DNA from: Flavobacteriales bacterium UBA7468
Lineage (GTDB): Bacteria > Bacteroidota > Bacteroidia > Flavobacteriales_D > Crocinitomicaceae
Assembly (NCBI GenBank): GCA_002478565.1
Contig: DLPC01000018.1
Span: 17,147-81,146, forward strand
DNA length: 64,000 nt
Direction of reading: 5' to 3'
Under the pieces are notes generated by a model, which did no database searches, was not told the origin of the DNA, and saw nothing but the letters and a program-made list of their open reading frames with translations. The position numbers and the translations under genes are program-made. Position 1 is the first letter of the stretch. Each line of letters starts with the position of its first letter. Positions 54,469 to 63,375 of this stretch are shown here, in pieces.

Positions 54469-55482
54469 ATGTCAAACGCCATCGTCATCCTCAATTATAA
54501 CGGCCGGCAGCACTTACAAACCTATTTGCCTTCGGTAATAGCAAATAGTGCGGGTTGGCAAATTTTCGTAGCCGACAACGCAAGCACCGACGACTCCATA
54601 ACTTTTCTAGAAAAGCACTACCCTCAGATTCAACGCATTATTTTGCCCAAAAACTTTGGTTTTGCAGCAGGCTACAATCAAGCACTTCAAGCACTCAAAG
54701 ATCAATTTGACCTGTATTTTATTCTCAATAGCGATGTACGCCTCAGCCCAAATTGGGACAAACCCCTACTCGATTTTTTAAAAGAAAATCCGCAGGCTTG
54801 CGCGGTGCAACCTAAAATCATGTCCGATCAAAATCCTGGACTTTTTGAACATGCTGGTGCAGCTGGTGGTTACCTCGATTCATTTTATTTTCCATTTTGC
54901 CGTGGTCGCATATTTGAGGCGCTTGAAAAAGATCAGGGCCAGTATGACAGCATACAGCAAGTCACGTGGGTTTCAGGAGCAGCCATGTTAATTCGTGCAA
55001 AGGATTTCCATGCAGCCGAAGGTTTCGACCCTACTTTTTTTGCACACATGGAAGAAATTGACCTTTGTTTACGTCTGGGCAATCAAGGGAGAAAACTGTA
55101 CTGCATTCCGTCTTCGACTGTTTATCATTTAGGTGGCGGAACCTTAGCATATGACAACCCAAGGAAATTGTTTCTGAACTTCAGAAATAGCCTCTGGATG
55201 CTCGTAAAAAATCAGCAACGCTATCTTTTCTTAATCCTTTTTATCAGAATGGCGCTAGATGGCATTGCGGCCATTCAATTCTTATTCAAAGGAAAACCCC
55301 TGCTCACATGGCAAGTATTTTTAGCACACATGGCGCTATACCGACATTTTACACGAAATTATCGCTTGAGACCAGCAATTCAACAAAAGCGCTTTCAATA
55401 CCACGGCTTGATCATTTGGGATTATTTCGGCAAACAAATCAAAAATTTCAGTCAACTCAACAAGAGAAAATTTCATTCATGA
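54469..55482 (+). CDS. Family 2 glycosyltransferase
   Basis: A 337-residue GT-A enzyme. The N-terminal nucleotide-sugar fold shows IVILNYNGRQHLQTYL (4-19), VADNASTDDSI (about 35-45) and LNSDVRLSPNW (the DxD-like metal site, about 85), plus the acceptor-side HMEEIDLCLRLGNQGRKLYCIP (about 190). It resembles rhamnosyl- or mannosyltransferases (RfbN/WcaA-like); donor unknown. The C-terminal helical tail (about 245-290) may associate with the membrane. Overlaps the GH92 start by 4 bases. Confidence 0.88.
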   Translation: MSNAIVILNYNGRQHLQTYLPSVIANSAGWQIFVADNASTDDSITFLEKHYPQIQRIILPKNFGFAAGYNQALQALKDQFDLYFILNSDVRLSPNWDKPLLDFLKENPQACAVQPKIMSDQNPGLFEHAGAAGGYLDSFYFPFCRGRIFEALEKDQGQYDSIQQVTWVSGAAMLIRAKDFHAAEGFDPTFFAHMEEIDLCLRLGNQGRKLYCIPSSTVYHLGGGTLAYDNPRKLFLNFRNSLWMLVKNQQRYLFLILFIRMALDGIAAIQFLFKGKPLLTWQVFLAHMALYRHFTRNYRLRPAIQQKRFQYHGLIIWDYFGKQIKNFSQLNKRKFHS

Positions 55483-58400
55483 AAAAGCTCAATCTCATTC
55501 TATCTATGCTAGTTACACTGCATAGCGTTGCACAACTTCCGGATCTACAAAAAGCCAGTGATAAAGCTCAAAATGCAGTGATTTCACCGAGTAGAGGAAC
55601 AAAAAACCTACCGGCTATGATGTTGGTCAATCCTTTGATTGGAACTGGTGGGCACGGACATACTTTCCCAGGAGTTTGTGCGCCATTTGGGATGATGCAA
55701 CTCAGCCCAGACACACGTTTTGACGGCTGGGATGGATGTGGCGGCTACCATTATTCTGACTCCATTATCTACGGATTCAGCCATACACACCTAAGTGGAA
55801 CTGGCGTCCCGGACTACAGTGATCTGCTCGTTGTACCACAGAGTGGCCAAGCCAAATGGAAGGGTAAATTTGAGGATCCCAATGGTTATGGCGCTCGTTT
55901 CAGCCACCAAAAAGAAGTGGCTGCCTTGGGTTTTTATGAAGTTTTGCTTGAGGATGAAAATATCCGTGTCAATCTCTCTTGTACAGAAAGAGCCGGAATG
56001 CACCAGTATACATTTTTGAATACTACCGATAAAAAATACATCCTACTCGACCTCAATTACCGCGACAAACTGCTCAACGGCAACTTCAAAGTGATTGACG
56101 CCCAAAATATCAGTGGCTTTAGGGTTTCTGAGGCCTGGGCAAACGAACAGCATTTTTATTTCCACCTGACTACCTCTGTTCCTTACATTAGTCATGAGCT
56201 GAGAACGCAAAATGGCGAACTCAAACTTTTATTAGAATTCCCAATAGATACAAAAGAACTATTCATTAAGGTTGGGATGTCGCATGTGGATGAAGCAGGT
56301 GCAAAAACAAATTTGGATGCGGAAATACCACATTTTTCCTTGGATCAAGTTTATGCAGAAAATATCCGTAAATGGAACAAGGAATTGGATAAGATCAAAA
56401 TTCAAGCTGACGATCAAACGAGCCGTATATTTTACAGTGCATTGTATCATTCGATGATTGCTCCGAATCTCATGAGCGATGTCGATGGGCGCTACCGCGG
56501 ACGCGATCAAAAAATTCATCAACTCCAGGACCTCAAAGACCAACAGTACACTGTATTTTCATTGTGGGACACCTACCGCGCCAATCATCCACTATTTACA
56601 CTCATCGACCAAAAAAGAACGGGTGCTTATATCCGCACCTTTCTTAGACAATATGAAGAAGGTGGAGACCTACCTGTTTGGGAACTCGCTGCTTGCGAAA
56701 CCGAATGTATGATCGGATACCATAGTGTGAGCGTGATCTCCGACGCCTACATGAAAGGAATTCGAGATTTCGATGCCGAAAAAGCACTCAAGGCAATGGT
56801 GGAAACTGCTAAGGCAAATGAGTTTGGCAAACTCGCCTATGCTCAAAACGGCTTTATTAGTTCTGCCGATGAGCCAGAATCTGTATCACGCACGCTAGAA
56901 TATGCCTATGACGACTTCTGTATTGCACAAATGGCTAGCGCAATGAATAAAACCGCTACAGCTTTAGAATTTAAAACCCGCAGTACCAATTTTGTCAATT
57001 TATACGATCCAAATACCAAATTCATGCGCGCAAGAAGAGGTGCACAATGGTACGGGCCATTTGACCCCTCTGAAGTCAATTTCAATTACACAGAAGCAAA
57101 TTCATGGCAGTATTCTTTGTATGCACCGCAGCACATCCCATTACTAACCAATCTATTAGGCGGCCCAGATTCATTGGAACAATGGCTTGACCGCCTTTTC
57201 ACGACCCAAATGAAATTATCAGGCCGGGAACAAGCCGATATCACAGGCCTCATTGGCCAATATGCGCATGGAAATGAACCATCGCACCACATGGCTTATT
57301 TATATAATTTCACCAACGCTCCCCATAAAACGCAACTTTATGTCGATCGCATTCTAGATGAAATGTATCAGAATGCACCAGATGGTCTTTCCGGCAACGA
57401 AGATTGCGGCCAAATGAGTGCTTGGTATGTCATGAGTGCCTTAGGCCTATATGCCGTTACACCCGGAAAGCCAGTTTATCAAATCGGACGTCCGTTGGTT
57501 GCTGCTGCTCAAATCAAACTCGAAAATGGAAAGCTTATACAAATCAAATGCAACAACCAAGATCAAGCAAATAAATACATTAAAGCTGTAACTTGGAACG
57601 GCAAAGCGCTTGCACAACTGCAAATTAGTCATGAAACACTCATGCAAGGTGGAGTTTTGGCATTTGAAATGAGTGCAACACCAAGTGTATATGTCAGCAG
57701 CCAGGAGCCTCTTGATTTGCAAGCATTTTTTGCGCCAACACCTTTTATCAAGACAGAACAGCGGGTTTTTAAAGATTCATTATTGATCGAAATTGATGTC
57801 GTTCGCCTGAATCAAAATGACAACAAGCAAACAGGAACCCAACTTTTCTATCAATTAAATGGCCAAAAATGGCAAAGCTATCAGCAACCTTTTTACATTT
57901 ACGCCAACGCAAATATCTCTATCAAAGCGGGCTACAAGGAGGCTGTCGTCAAAAGGCAAGGATTGAATTACTGGAGTGCAGTAGTTACATCAAACTTCAT
58001 TAAAAAAGATCCGAATGTCCAATTAGAACTCAAAAGCACTTATTCAAATCAGTATACAGCTTCCGGGAAGGATGCCCTGATAGACGGCCTAATTGGAGGT
58101 AATGAATTCCGGACCGGTGACTACCAAGGTTACTATGATCAAGATGTAGTGGCAATTATTGCATTCAATACCCCGAAAACCATCCAAGAGGTAGGTGTTT
58201 CATTTATCCGCGATCAAAAAGCTTGGATTTTTGCACCAAGTCAAATTACCGTCGAAGGGAGCCTCAACGGTACTGACTATTTTATTATTGCCCAACAAGA
58301 TTTACCAAAGGCAAGTCCTACGGACAAAAATCCTTTTAAAGAGGAGGTTTTAATTGCTGTTACTACTGATAAACAACTTCACTATAAAAACCTCAGATAC

Positions 58401-58490
58401 ACCATTTCAAATCCTGGAAAATTACCCAATTGGCACCTTGCTCCTGGCTACCCTACTTGGTTATTTTTGGATGAATTATTATTTCGATAA
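55479..58490 (+). CDS. Glycoside hydrolase family 92 alpha-mannosidase
   Basis: A 1003-residue exported, Ca-dependent exo-alpha-mannosidase. The longer frame from 55308 lies inside the glycosyltransferase gene; the ATG at 55479 (ATGA overlap) starts a signal peptide (KKLNLILSMLVTLHSVAQ). GH92 N-terminal signature LIGTGGHGHTFPGVCAPFGMM (about 45-65) and HTHLSGTGVPDYSDL; the catalytic module has TEANSWQYSLYAPQH (general acid Glu region) and GNEDCGQMSAWYVMSALGLY (Asp base region). The C-terminal 300 residues look like a chitobiase-type sandwich plus an F5/8-type carbohydrate-binding module. Acts on alpha-mannose glycans, linked here to the coupled glycosyltransferase. Confidence 0.9.
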   Translation: MKKLNLILSMLVTLHSVAQLPDLQKASDKAQNAVISPSRGTKNLPAMMLVNPLIGTGGHGHTFPGVCAPFGMMQLSPDTRFDGWDGCGGYHYSDSIIYGFSHTHLSGTGVPDYSDLLVVPQSGQAKWKGKFEDPNGYGARFSHQKEVAALGFYEVLLEDENIRVNLSCTERAGMHQYTFLNTTDKKYILLDLNYRDKLLNGNFKVIDAQNISGFRVSEAWANEQHFYFHLTTSVPYISHELRTQNGELKLLLEFPIDTKELFIKVGMSHVDEAGAKTNLDAEIPHFSLDQVYAENIRKWNKELDKIKIQADDQTSRIFYSALYHSMIAPNLMSDVDGRYRGRDQKIHQLQDLKDQQYTVFSLWDTYRANHPLFTLIDQKRTGAYIRTFLRQYEEGGDLPVWELAACETECMIGYHSVSVISDAYMKGIRDFDAEKALKAMVETAKANEFGKLAYAQNGFISSADEPESVSRTLEYAYDDFCIAQMASAMNKTATALEFKTRSTNFVNLYDPNTKFMRARRGAQWYGPFDPSEVNFNYTEANSWQYSLYAPQHIPLLTNLLGGPDSLEQWLDRLFTTQMKLSGREQADITGLIGQYAHGNEPSHHMAYLYNFTNAPHKTQLYVDRILDEMYQNAPDGLSGNEDCGQMSAWYVMSALGLYAVTPGKPVYQIGRPLVAAAQIKLENGKLIQIKCNNQDQANKYIKAVTWNGKALAQLQISHETLMQGGVLAFEMSATPSVYVSSQEPLDLQAFFAPTPFIKTEQRVFKDSLLIEIDVVRLNQNDNKQTGTQLFYQLNGQKWQSYQQPFYIYANANISIKAGYKEAVVKRQGLNYWSAVVTSNFIKKDPNVQLELKSTYSNQYTASGKDALIDGLIGGNEFRTGDYQGYYDQDVVAIIAFNTPKTIQEVGVSFIRDQKAWIFAPSQITVEGSLNGTDYFIIAQQDLPKASPTDKNPFKEEVLIAVTTDKQLHYKNLRYTISNPGKLPNWHLAPGYPTWLFLDELLFR

Positions 58491-58494
58491 AGAA

Positions 58495-59340
58495 TCAAAC
58501 CAAAGGGATTCTTCCCTTAATAGTACTATAGTGGTAATCTTTGGCTCCAAACTTTCGATAAAATGAGGCAATACTTTCTTGATTAGATCCGATGAAATCT
58601 AATACCTGACATTCATCGGCATACTTCTCAAGAACAGTGTCAATCAAAAAAACCAAGGCTCCTGTTTTTTTACCTGCTTCATTGAGTGTCCCCTTCATGA
58701 AATAAAGCTGATCTTTCCATTTAAAGAATAAAGCAGCGGCCAGTAATTGATCTTGTGAATAGGCGCCCACACAAAAAACAGCATCTTTTGTTTGTGCGGC
58801 TTCAACTAGTTTTGCTAGTCGTTGCCATGCTTTAGATGTGAGCTTACCGAGGTTTTCTCCTTTTTGTGTGACAAAAAATGAATGAAAATCAGGATAAATA
58901 ATTTCCTTGATTGTCAAAGAAGTTGATTTTTTTAAGCTTCTTTTGATATTGTCTGAATAAGCACCTCGTATTTCATGGATGCCTTTATTCCAAGTTAATT
59001 TTTGAAAAATACCGAAAGAAGCAGCTGTTTTAAAAGGTTCATTTAGATTGACATGCAAAAACAACTTGCTATGAAGTATTTGAAGAACTGCAGCCGCATT
59101 TGCCCCAGCAAATAGGGTTAATGACCGAATAAACAAGGGCTGTAAGTAGGCCTTGAAGCCCCATTTTTTTGTGTAAGGTAGTCTTAGAAGTATATTTGAT
59201 TCATTATCAATTAAATAAGACCAATGTTGGTGTAAAATATCTTGTACCCAGACTTGATTGAAAAAATCAAGTTCAGTGGCCAAAGCAACTTGTTGCTCGT
59301 ATTGGCGTTTAAGGATTGGTGTTTCTTTTGCAAGTTGCAT
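58495..59340 (-). CDS. GNAT/FemAB-like acyltransferase
   Basis: A 281-residue protein with two GNAT-like halves, as in FemAB and BioF2-type acetyltransferases: the central basic helix DNIKRSLKKSTSLTIKEI (about 125-145) and the C-terminal FIGSNQESIASFYRKFGAKDYHY (about 245-268), the acyl-CoA or aminoacyl-tRNA-binding signature. No fixed substrate. Possibly modifies cell-wall peptides or surface polysaccharide. Single gene; its stop is 4 bases past the convergent GH92 stop. Confidence 0.75.
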   Translation of the reverse strand: MQLAKETPILKRQYEQQVALATELDFFNQVWVQDILHQHWSYLIDNESNILLRLPYTKKWGFKAYLQPLFIRSLTLFAGANAAAVLQILHSKLFLHVNLNEPFKTAASFGIFQKLTWNKGIHEIRGAYSDNIKRSLKKSTSLTIKEIIYPDFHSFFVTQKGENLGKLTSKAWQRLAKLVEAAQTKDAVFCVGAYSQDQLLAAALFFKWKDQLYFMKGTLNEAGKKTGALVFLIDTVLEKYADECQVLDFIGSNQESIASFYRKFGAKDYHYSTIKGRIPLV

Positions 59341-59432
59341 TGCTACACTAAGTTAAGTAGAAGCCGCAGATTAGGCACAATACTTGTTACATTTTTACGT
59401 AAATTCGTTTATTCAATTTTAAATTCAATGCT

Positions 59433-59828
59433 ATGAAAAAATCTTTTCTTTTCGCGCTTAGCTTACTCGTATCATCTTTGTCCTTCGCTCAAACAAGCAC
59501 TAAAGCTCATAAAGATGAAAAAATCCCCGAGGAACGCGCCAAATTTTTAACCGAAAAAATGGCAGCTGAATTACAACTCTCTGATGCCCAAAAAGAACAA
59601 GTGTATACCATCAATTTGGGAATTGCACAAAAAAATCAAGGTATCATGGCTAGTAATTTCTCAGAAGAACAGAAAAAAGAAATCATCCGTTCCAATCAAG
59701 AAGCACGCATTGAAATGCTTAAAAATGTCCTTACTGCTGCACAATTTGAGCAAATGAAAAAAGAACTCAAAGAGCAACGCCAAGAAAGAATAGAGCAAGG
59801 TGGTCAAGAACACCACGAAAAGCACTAA
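59433..59828 (+). CDS. Small periplasmic helical protein (Spy/CpxP- or DUF4890-like)
   Basis: A 131-residue exported protein (signal peptide 1-20, LSFAQ) followed by a highly charged helical hairpin: RAKFLTEKMAAELQLSDAQKEQVYTINLG, then MASNFSEEQKKEIIRSNQ, and a C-terminal coiled-coil EQMKKELKEQRQERIEQGG ending in His/Glu. The LxLs..Q..qv..In pattern matches Spy/CpxP/LTXXQ-like chaperones or DUF4890 proteins. Monocistronic. Confidence 0.72.
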   Translation: MKKSFLFALSLLVSSLSFAQTSTKAHKDEKIPEERAKFLTEKMAAELQLSDAQKEQVYTINLGIAQKNQGIMASNFSEEQKKEIIRSNQEARIEMLKNVLTAAQFEQMKKELKEQRQERIEQGGQEHHEKH

Positions 59829-59840
59829 AAATCATTTAAA

Positions 59841-59873
59841 AAAAAGGCTCCGAAATTCGGAGCCTTTTTTTTG
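59841..59873. terminator. Bidirectional terminator between two convergent genes
   Basis: 8-bp GC-rich stem GGCTCCGA / TCGGAGCC with AAT loop (59846-59864), flanked by an A run (59838-59845) and a T run (59865-59872). It can terminate both the plus-strand gene ending at 59828 and the minus-strand CotH gene ending at 59894. Confidence 0.92.
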
Positions 59874-59893
59874 TGATTTATTTTTCAATTGTT

Positions 59894-62155
59894 TTAGTAT
59901 TTGACGAACTTCATGGTTTGCGAGCGCGTGCCTTGAGCAAGTGTCACAATGTAAATGCCATTGGCCCAATTGCTAGTATTGATCTGCTGTGTTCCTAATG
60001 CCAATTGTTGGTTCCAAAGTAAGCGGCCATTCATGTCTTGAATTTGCATCGTTAAATCAGCCTCATCATTATTGACTTGAAGCAGCTCTGTAAATGGATT
60101 TGGAGCCACTTGGACTTGCATATATAATTCCATCGTACTTGCCTGACAGTTATTGTTGGCCAAAGGGGTCGGTGTTACTTGTGCAAAGTTCATTCCGGCA
60201 TCTGGACACCTAGCATAGGCTACATCGGGTGTTTGCAAGCCAAAACTAATTTGGTCATGGACATTGAAACCGTGAGACAAGTAAACGTAATCGCCAGTAC
60301 TTCCTAATTTAAAATTGCAATGCAATCCTTGCTCAGTTGTGTCTTTATCGGCCCAAATCAATAAATAACCATTGGCAGCAATAATTGTCCCTGCTGGGAT
60401 TGGCCACTCTAGTAAGTTAAGCGCATCGTCAGAAAGATAAAAACCTGCTAAATCAATAGGGGCATTCGTCGTATTGATCAATTCAATCCAGTCTTCGGCT
60501 TGTCCATTAGGATCTAGATTTGTTGAAATATTTGAGGCCAAGACTTCATTGATTAGCACAGCACCAATAGCTGGAGCAGGGAAAACAACTTGTAATGTAT
60601 GGAAATCATGCTCAGCTCTAGCTGGCGAAAAAAGACCTGCATTGTTATTATCTGCATATATATAATATTCGAATGTAAGTCCATTTACAGGTACTTCCAC
60701 TCCATAAAGGTGATCATTAGCAGCACCATCATTATGTGCCCCGTCATCGTACATTTGAACCCGATTGAATTTCAAAGTATGATTGGTTCGGTAACCTAAA
60801 TATACTGCAGTTTCATTGCTCACATTTGCGGTGATGGTGGCTGTTATTCCGTAAGTTAAAGGTGTTGCAGTAGCGCCATGACTTGTAATACTAGGAGCTT
60901 GTAAAAGATAGGCTGCATTGGTACTAAAAAACTGAGCGCGTGCATCCATTAGGGCTTTGATACCGGGTATGCTACCGCCACCTCCAGGACCTCCGCCCGT
61001 TACTGCCGTAGTTAAACTATTTACAAACTGATTATACGTGTAGAATTTGTAAGGATCTGCCTGTATTGAGGAATCGGCCAATGCCATGAGATTTTGCGCC
61101 CATGTTTCATATTGACCAGAAGCAAACATTTCTTGAACCATGGTTCGTACATGTGCCATATACATGCGCTTGTAAAGCGGATTGGCCATAATTTGCTTGA
61201 TCAAAGGGTGATTATTTGAAGTAGCATTTGAAAATGGATCGAGCGAAGAGGGTGTAAAAGTACCCGAGCCTGTTCCACCTGGGAAGCCTCCAAAACTCAT
61301 GTTGAGATCCCAAACGGTTGGTACAAATCGACCATTGTTATCCCAACTGAGGTAATAATTTTGTCTGAATGCCCCACTGTAGGAATCAAGATTAACCAAC
61401 ACGTTATTGAAGGCGAGCATCCAAATAGCGCGGTCAATATCAAGCGCATTCTCAATGTTTTGAAAGTCATTATTGAGTACGTTACAAAGATTTACCAAAC
61501 GATTCCATCCGTATGTAGATTGCAATTCATAACCATTAAAATAACTGCTGCTATCCGTACCTAAATATTTCAAATCTGGGCTTGTTCCTCCTCCAGGGCC
61601 TGCACCACCTACCGGATTACATTTAAAATAAGTGTCATCAGAATGGTAGTAATGTTCTTGATTGAAATCATCATTGATGGATTGGTTATTGGTATAAACC
61701 CCTCTGTATTGTCCATTGATATATACGCGTGCAAAATTTGAACTCGGACAATCCATATAATTCTCAAGAATTTGATAGGACAATATTTCGCGAATCATAG
61801 AAGGGTCTTTGTAATCATTTGACAATTTGATGTCGGTAATTCCCTGATAATCTTGGTTGCTCTTGATCGTATTTAGCTCAATTCGGAGAGGATTCTTCTG
61901 ATTTGATGGGTTATATGAGCTATTCCCTTTGTATCTTACGCCGCATGAATCAAAACTTTGGCCGTTGATACGAACTGAATCAGCGTAGATATAGGTTTCT
62001 GTAGGTTCGTTAGCGTCAAGTTGCGCATCCCAGTTCGAAAAGGAAAAAAACAACTCAATTACTTGAATGGTGTCTCTATTGTAAAAATTCTGAGCGTAGG
62101 TTTGAGTACTGCAATACGTGATGATAAATAGGGAATAAAAAAAGAAGCGTTGCAT
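59894..62155 (-). CDS. CotH kinase-family protein with lamin-tail domain and T9SS sorting signal
   Basis: A 753-residue secreted protein from the Met at 62155 (signal peptide QRFFFYSLFIITYCSTQTYAQ); the upstream ATG at 62191 adds 12 polar residues and is disfavoured. The CotH domain (about 25-400) shows VRYKGNSSYNPSNQKNPLRIEL, DIKLSNDYKDPSMIREILSY, the GQYRGVYTN region and VPTVWDLNMSFGG (metal/ATP region). It contains Gly-rich insertions (GGAGPGGG; GGGPGGGG). A lamin-tail domain spans about 535-645 (LINEVLASN, DWIELINTTNAPIDLAGFYL). The C-terminal 75 residues are a T9SS type A domain (VAPNPFTELLQV, ANGIYIVTLAQG). CotH proteins phosphorylate spore-coat proteins in Bacillus; the role here is unknown. 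Confidence 0.87.
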   Translation of the reverse strand: MQRFFFYSLFIITYCSTQTYAQNFYNRDTIQVIELFFSFSNWDAQLDANEPTETYIYADSVRINGQSFDSCGVRYKGNSSYNPSNQKNPLRIELNTIKSNQDYQGITDIKLSNDYKDPSMIREILSYQILENYMDCPSSNFARVYINGQYRGVYTNNQSINDDFNQEHYYHSDDTYFKCNPVGGAGPGGGTSPDLKYLGTDSSSYFNGYELQSTYGWNRLVNLCNVLNNDFQNIENALDIDRAIWMLAFNNVLVNLDSYSGAFRQNYYLSWDNNGRFVPTVWDLNMSFGGFPGGTGSGTFTPSSLDPFSNATSNNHPLIKQIMANPLYKRMYMAHVRTMVQEMFASGQYETWAQNLMALADSSIQADPYKFYTYNQFVNSLTTAVTGGGPGGGGSIPGIKALMDARAQFFSTNAAYLLQAPSITSHGATATPLTYGITATITANVSNETAVYLGYRTNHTLKFNRVQMYDDGAHNDGAANDHLYGVEVPVNGLTFEYYIYADNNNAGLFSPARAEHDFHTLQVVFPAPAIGAVLINEVLASNISTNLDPNGQAEDWIELINTTNAPIDLAGFYLSDDALNLLEWPIPAGTIIAANGYLLIWADKDTTEQGLHCNFKLGSTGDYVYLSHGFNVHDQISFGLQTPDVAYARCPDAGMNFAQVTPTPLANNNCQASTMELYMQVQVAPNPFTELLQVNNDEADLTMQIQDMNGRLLWNQQLALGTQQINTSNWANGIYIVTLAQGTRSQTMKFVKY

Positions 62156-62206
62156 AATTATAGTTTTGTTTAAGTCGTTTGAATGTCCCAATTAGTTGTA
62201 AACTTT

Positions 62207-62214
62207 TATCTTTG
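62207..62214 (+). promoter_or_regulatory. -7 promoter box of the GH3 gene, probably leaderless
   Basis: TATCTTTG, identical to the tRNA promoter boxes, ends 4 bases before the ATG at 62219, so transcription would start at about the start codon. The only upstream TTTG (62178-62181) has a long 25-base spacer. Confidence 0.5.
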
Positions 62215-62218
62215 AGTT

Positions 62219-63355
62219 ATGAAAGTAGCTATATTATCTATATTGAGCAGCGGTTTGCTATTCAATAGCTGTGCGCAAGCACCTAAAAATGAGGTAAAAA
62301 AACCAGAAGTAGTCCATATTCAAACCCAATTTGCACTGCAAGATTTCCTCCAAGACAACAAAGACTTAGATGCTGCCGTTGAAAAAGTTTTCGCAAGCCT
62401 AGATGACACCGCAATCGTTGCACAATTAATTATGCCTGCTGTTGGCAGATTGGGGCAAGAGAAAACAACCATCGATCAGCACATTAAAAATCGTATCATC
62501 GGTGGGGTCTTGATGCTCAATGGCACAAAAGAAGGATTCAGTTCCTGGATTGCTGATTTTGAGGCTCAAAACAAAAAATACGGCAATCTACCCTTTTTAT
62601 ACAGCGCGGATGCTGAACCTAGTTTGGTCAATCGCAAAATCATGGGGTCTACGCCCGTGAAAAAAGCCAATGAAATGCAGTCCATTGAAGAAGTTAGAAG
62701 CTGTGCTCAAATTATTTCAAAGGACTTAAATGACATCGGTATTAATTACAATTTCTCACCTGTTGTAGACATGTCGCCAAATGCAACAGTTGGCTTCAGG
62801 AGTTTTGGTGCTGTACCCGCAAATATTATTCCTTGGTCAGGAGCATTTATTGACGAAACCCAAAAACAAGGCATTATTGCTACCGCAAAGCACTTTCCTG
62901 GACACGGTTTAGTGTCTGGAGACACCCACAAATCTTTGCAAATGATTGACGGAGAATTAAAAGAAATTCAAAATTATCCGCCACTTATTGCGCAAGGGGT
63001 ACTTTCTATAATGGTGGCGCATATTGCCGTTCAAAACAACGCAAAATACCAAACAAATGGCCTTCCTGCTACCTGCTCTAAAACAATTGTGACTGACCTA
63101 CTTAAAAATGAAATGGGTTTTAAAGGCCTGGTAGTAACTGATGCTATGAATATGGGTGGTGTAGTTGCTGTTCCTGAATGCGCTTACAAAGCAGTTGCCG
63201 CAGGTTGCGACATCGTATTGATGCCAGTTGATGCAAAAAAAGCACATACTGAGATCCTGCAACACTACAGAAAAGATCCGGCATTCAAAGCTCAAGTTGA
63301 CGCTGCAGCAAAAAAAGTAATCCGAATGAAAATTGCGATGGGGCTTCTGCACTAA
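62219..63355 (+). CDS. Glycoside hydrolase family 3 N-terminal domain lipoprotein (NagZ-like)
   Basis: A 378-residue predicted lipoprotein (signal ending LFNSC, Cys18) with the GH3 N-terminal barrel. Motifs include NFSPVVDMSPN (about 180), the acid-base-bearing loop KHFPGHGLVSGDTHKSL (about 223-239) and the nucleophile Asp in LVVTDAMNMGG (about 303). The KHFPGHG...DTH form is that of beta-N-acetylglucosaminidases (NagZ type, catalytic His-Asp dyad) rather than beta-glucosidases. Probably trims muropeptides or GlcNAc glycans on the periplasmic side, as it is exported, unlike cytoplasmic NagZ. Confidence 0.88.
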   Translation: MKVAILSILSSGLLFNSCAQAPKNEVKKPEVVHIQTQFALQDFLQDNKDLDAAVEKVFASLDDTAIVAQLIMPAVGRLGQEKTTIDQHIKNRIIGGVLMLNGTKEGFSSWIADFEAQNKKYGNLPFLYSADAEPSLVNRKIMGSTPVKKANEMQSIEEVRSCAQIISKDLNDIGINYNFSPVVDMSPNATVGFRSFGAVPANIIPWSGAFIDETQKQGIIATAKHFPGHGLVSGDTHKSLQMIDGELKEIQNYPPLIAQGVLSIMVAHIAVQNNAKYQTNGLPATCSKTIVTDLLKNEMGFKGLVVTDAMNMGGVVAVPECAYKAVAAGCDIVLMPVDAKKAHTEILQHYRKDPAFKAQVDAAAKKVIRMKIAMGLLH

Positions 63356-63375
63356 GCGATTTACAAATCGATGCA

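Noticed and set aside
55308..55478. GH92 enzyme with a 57-residue N-terminal extension
   Set aside because: The extension lies wholly in the glycosyltransferase gene in another frame and precedes the signal peptide.
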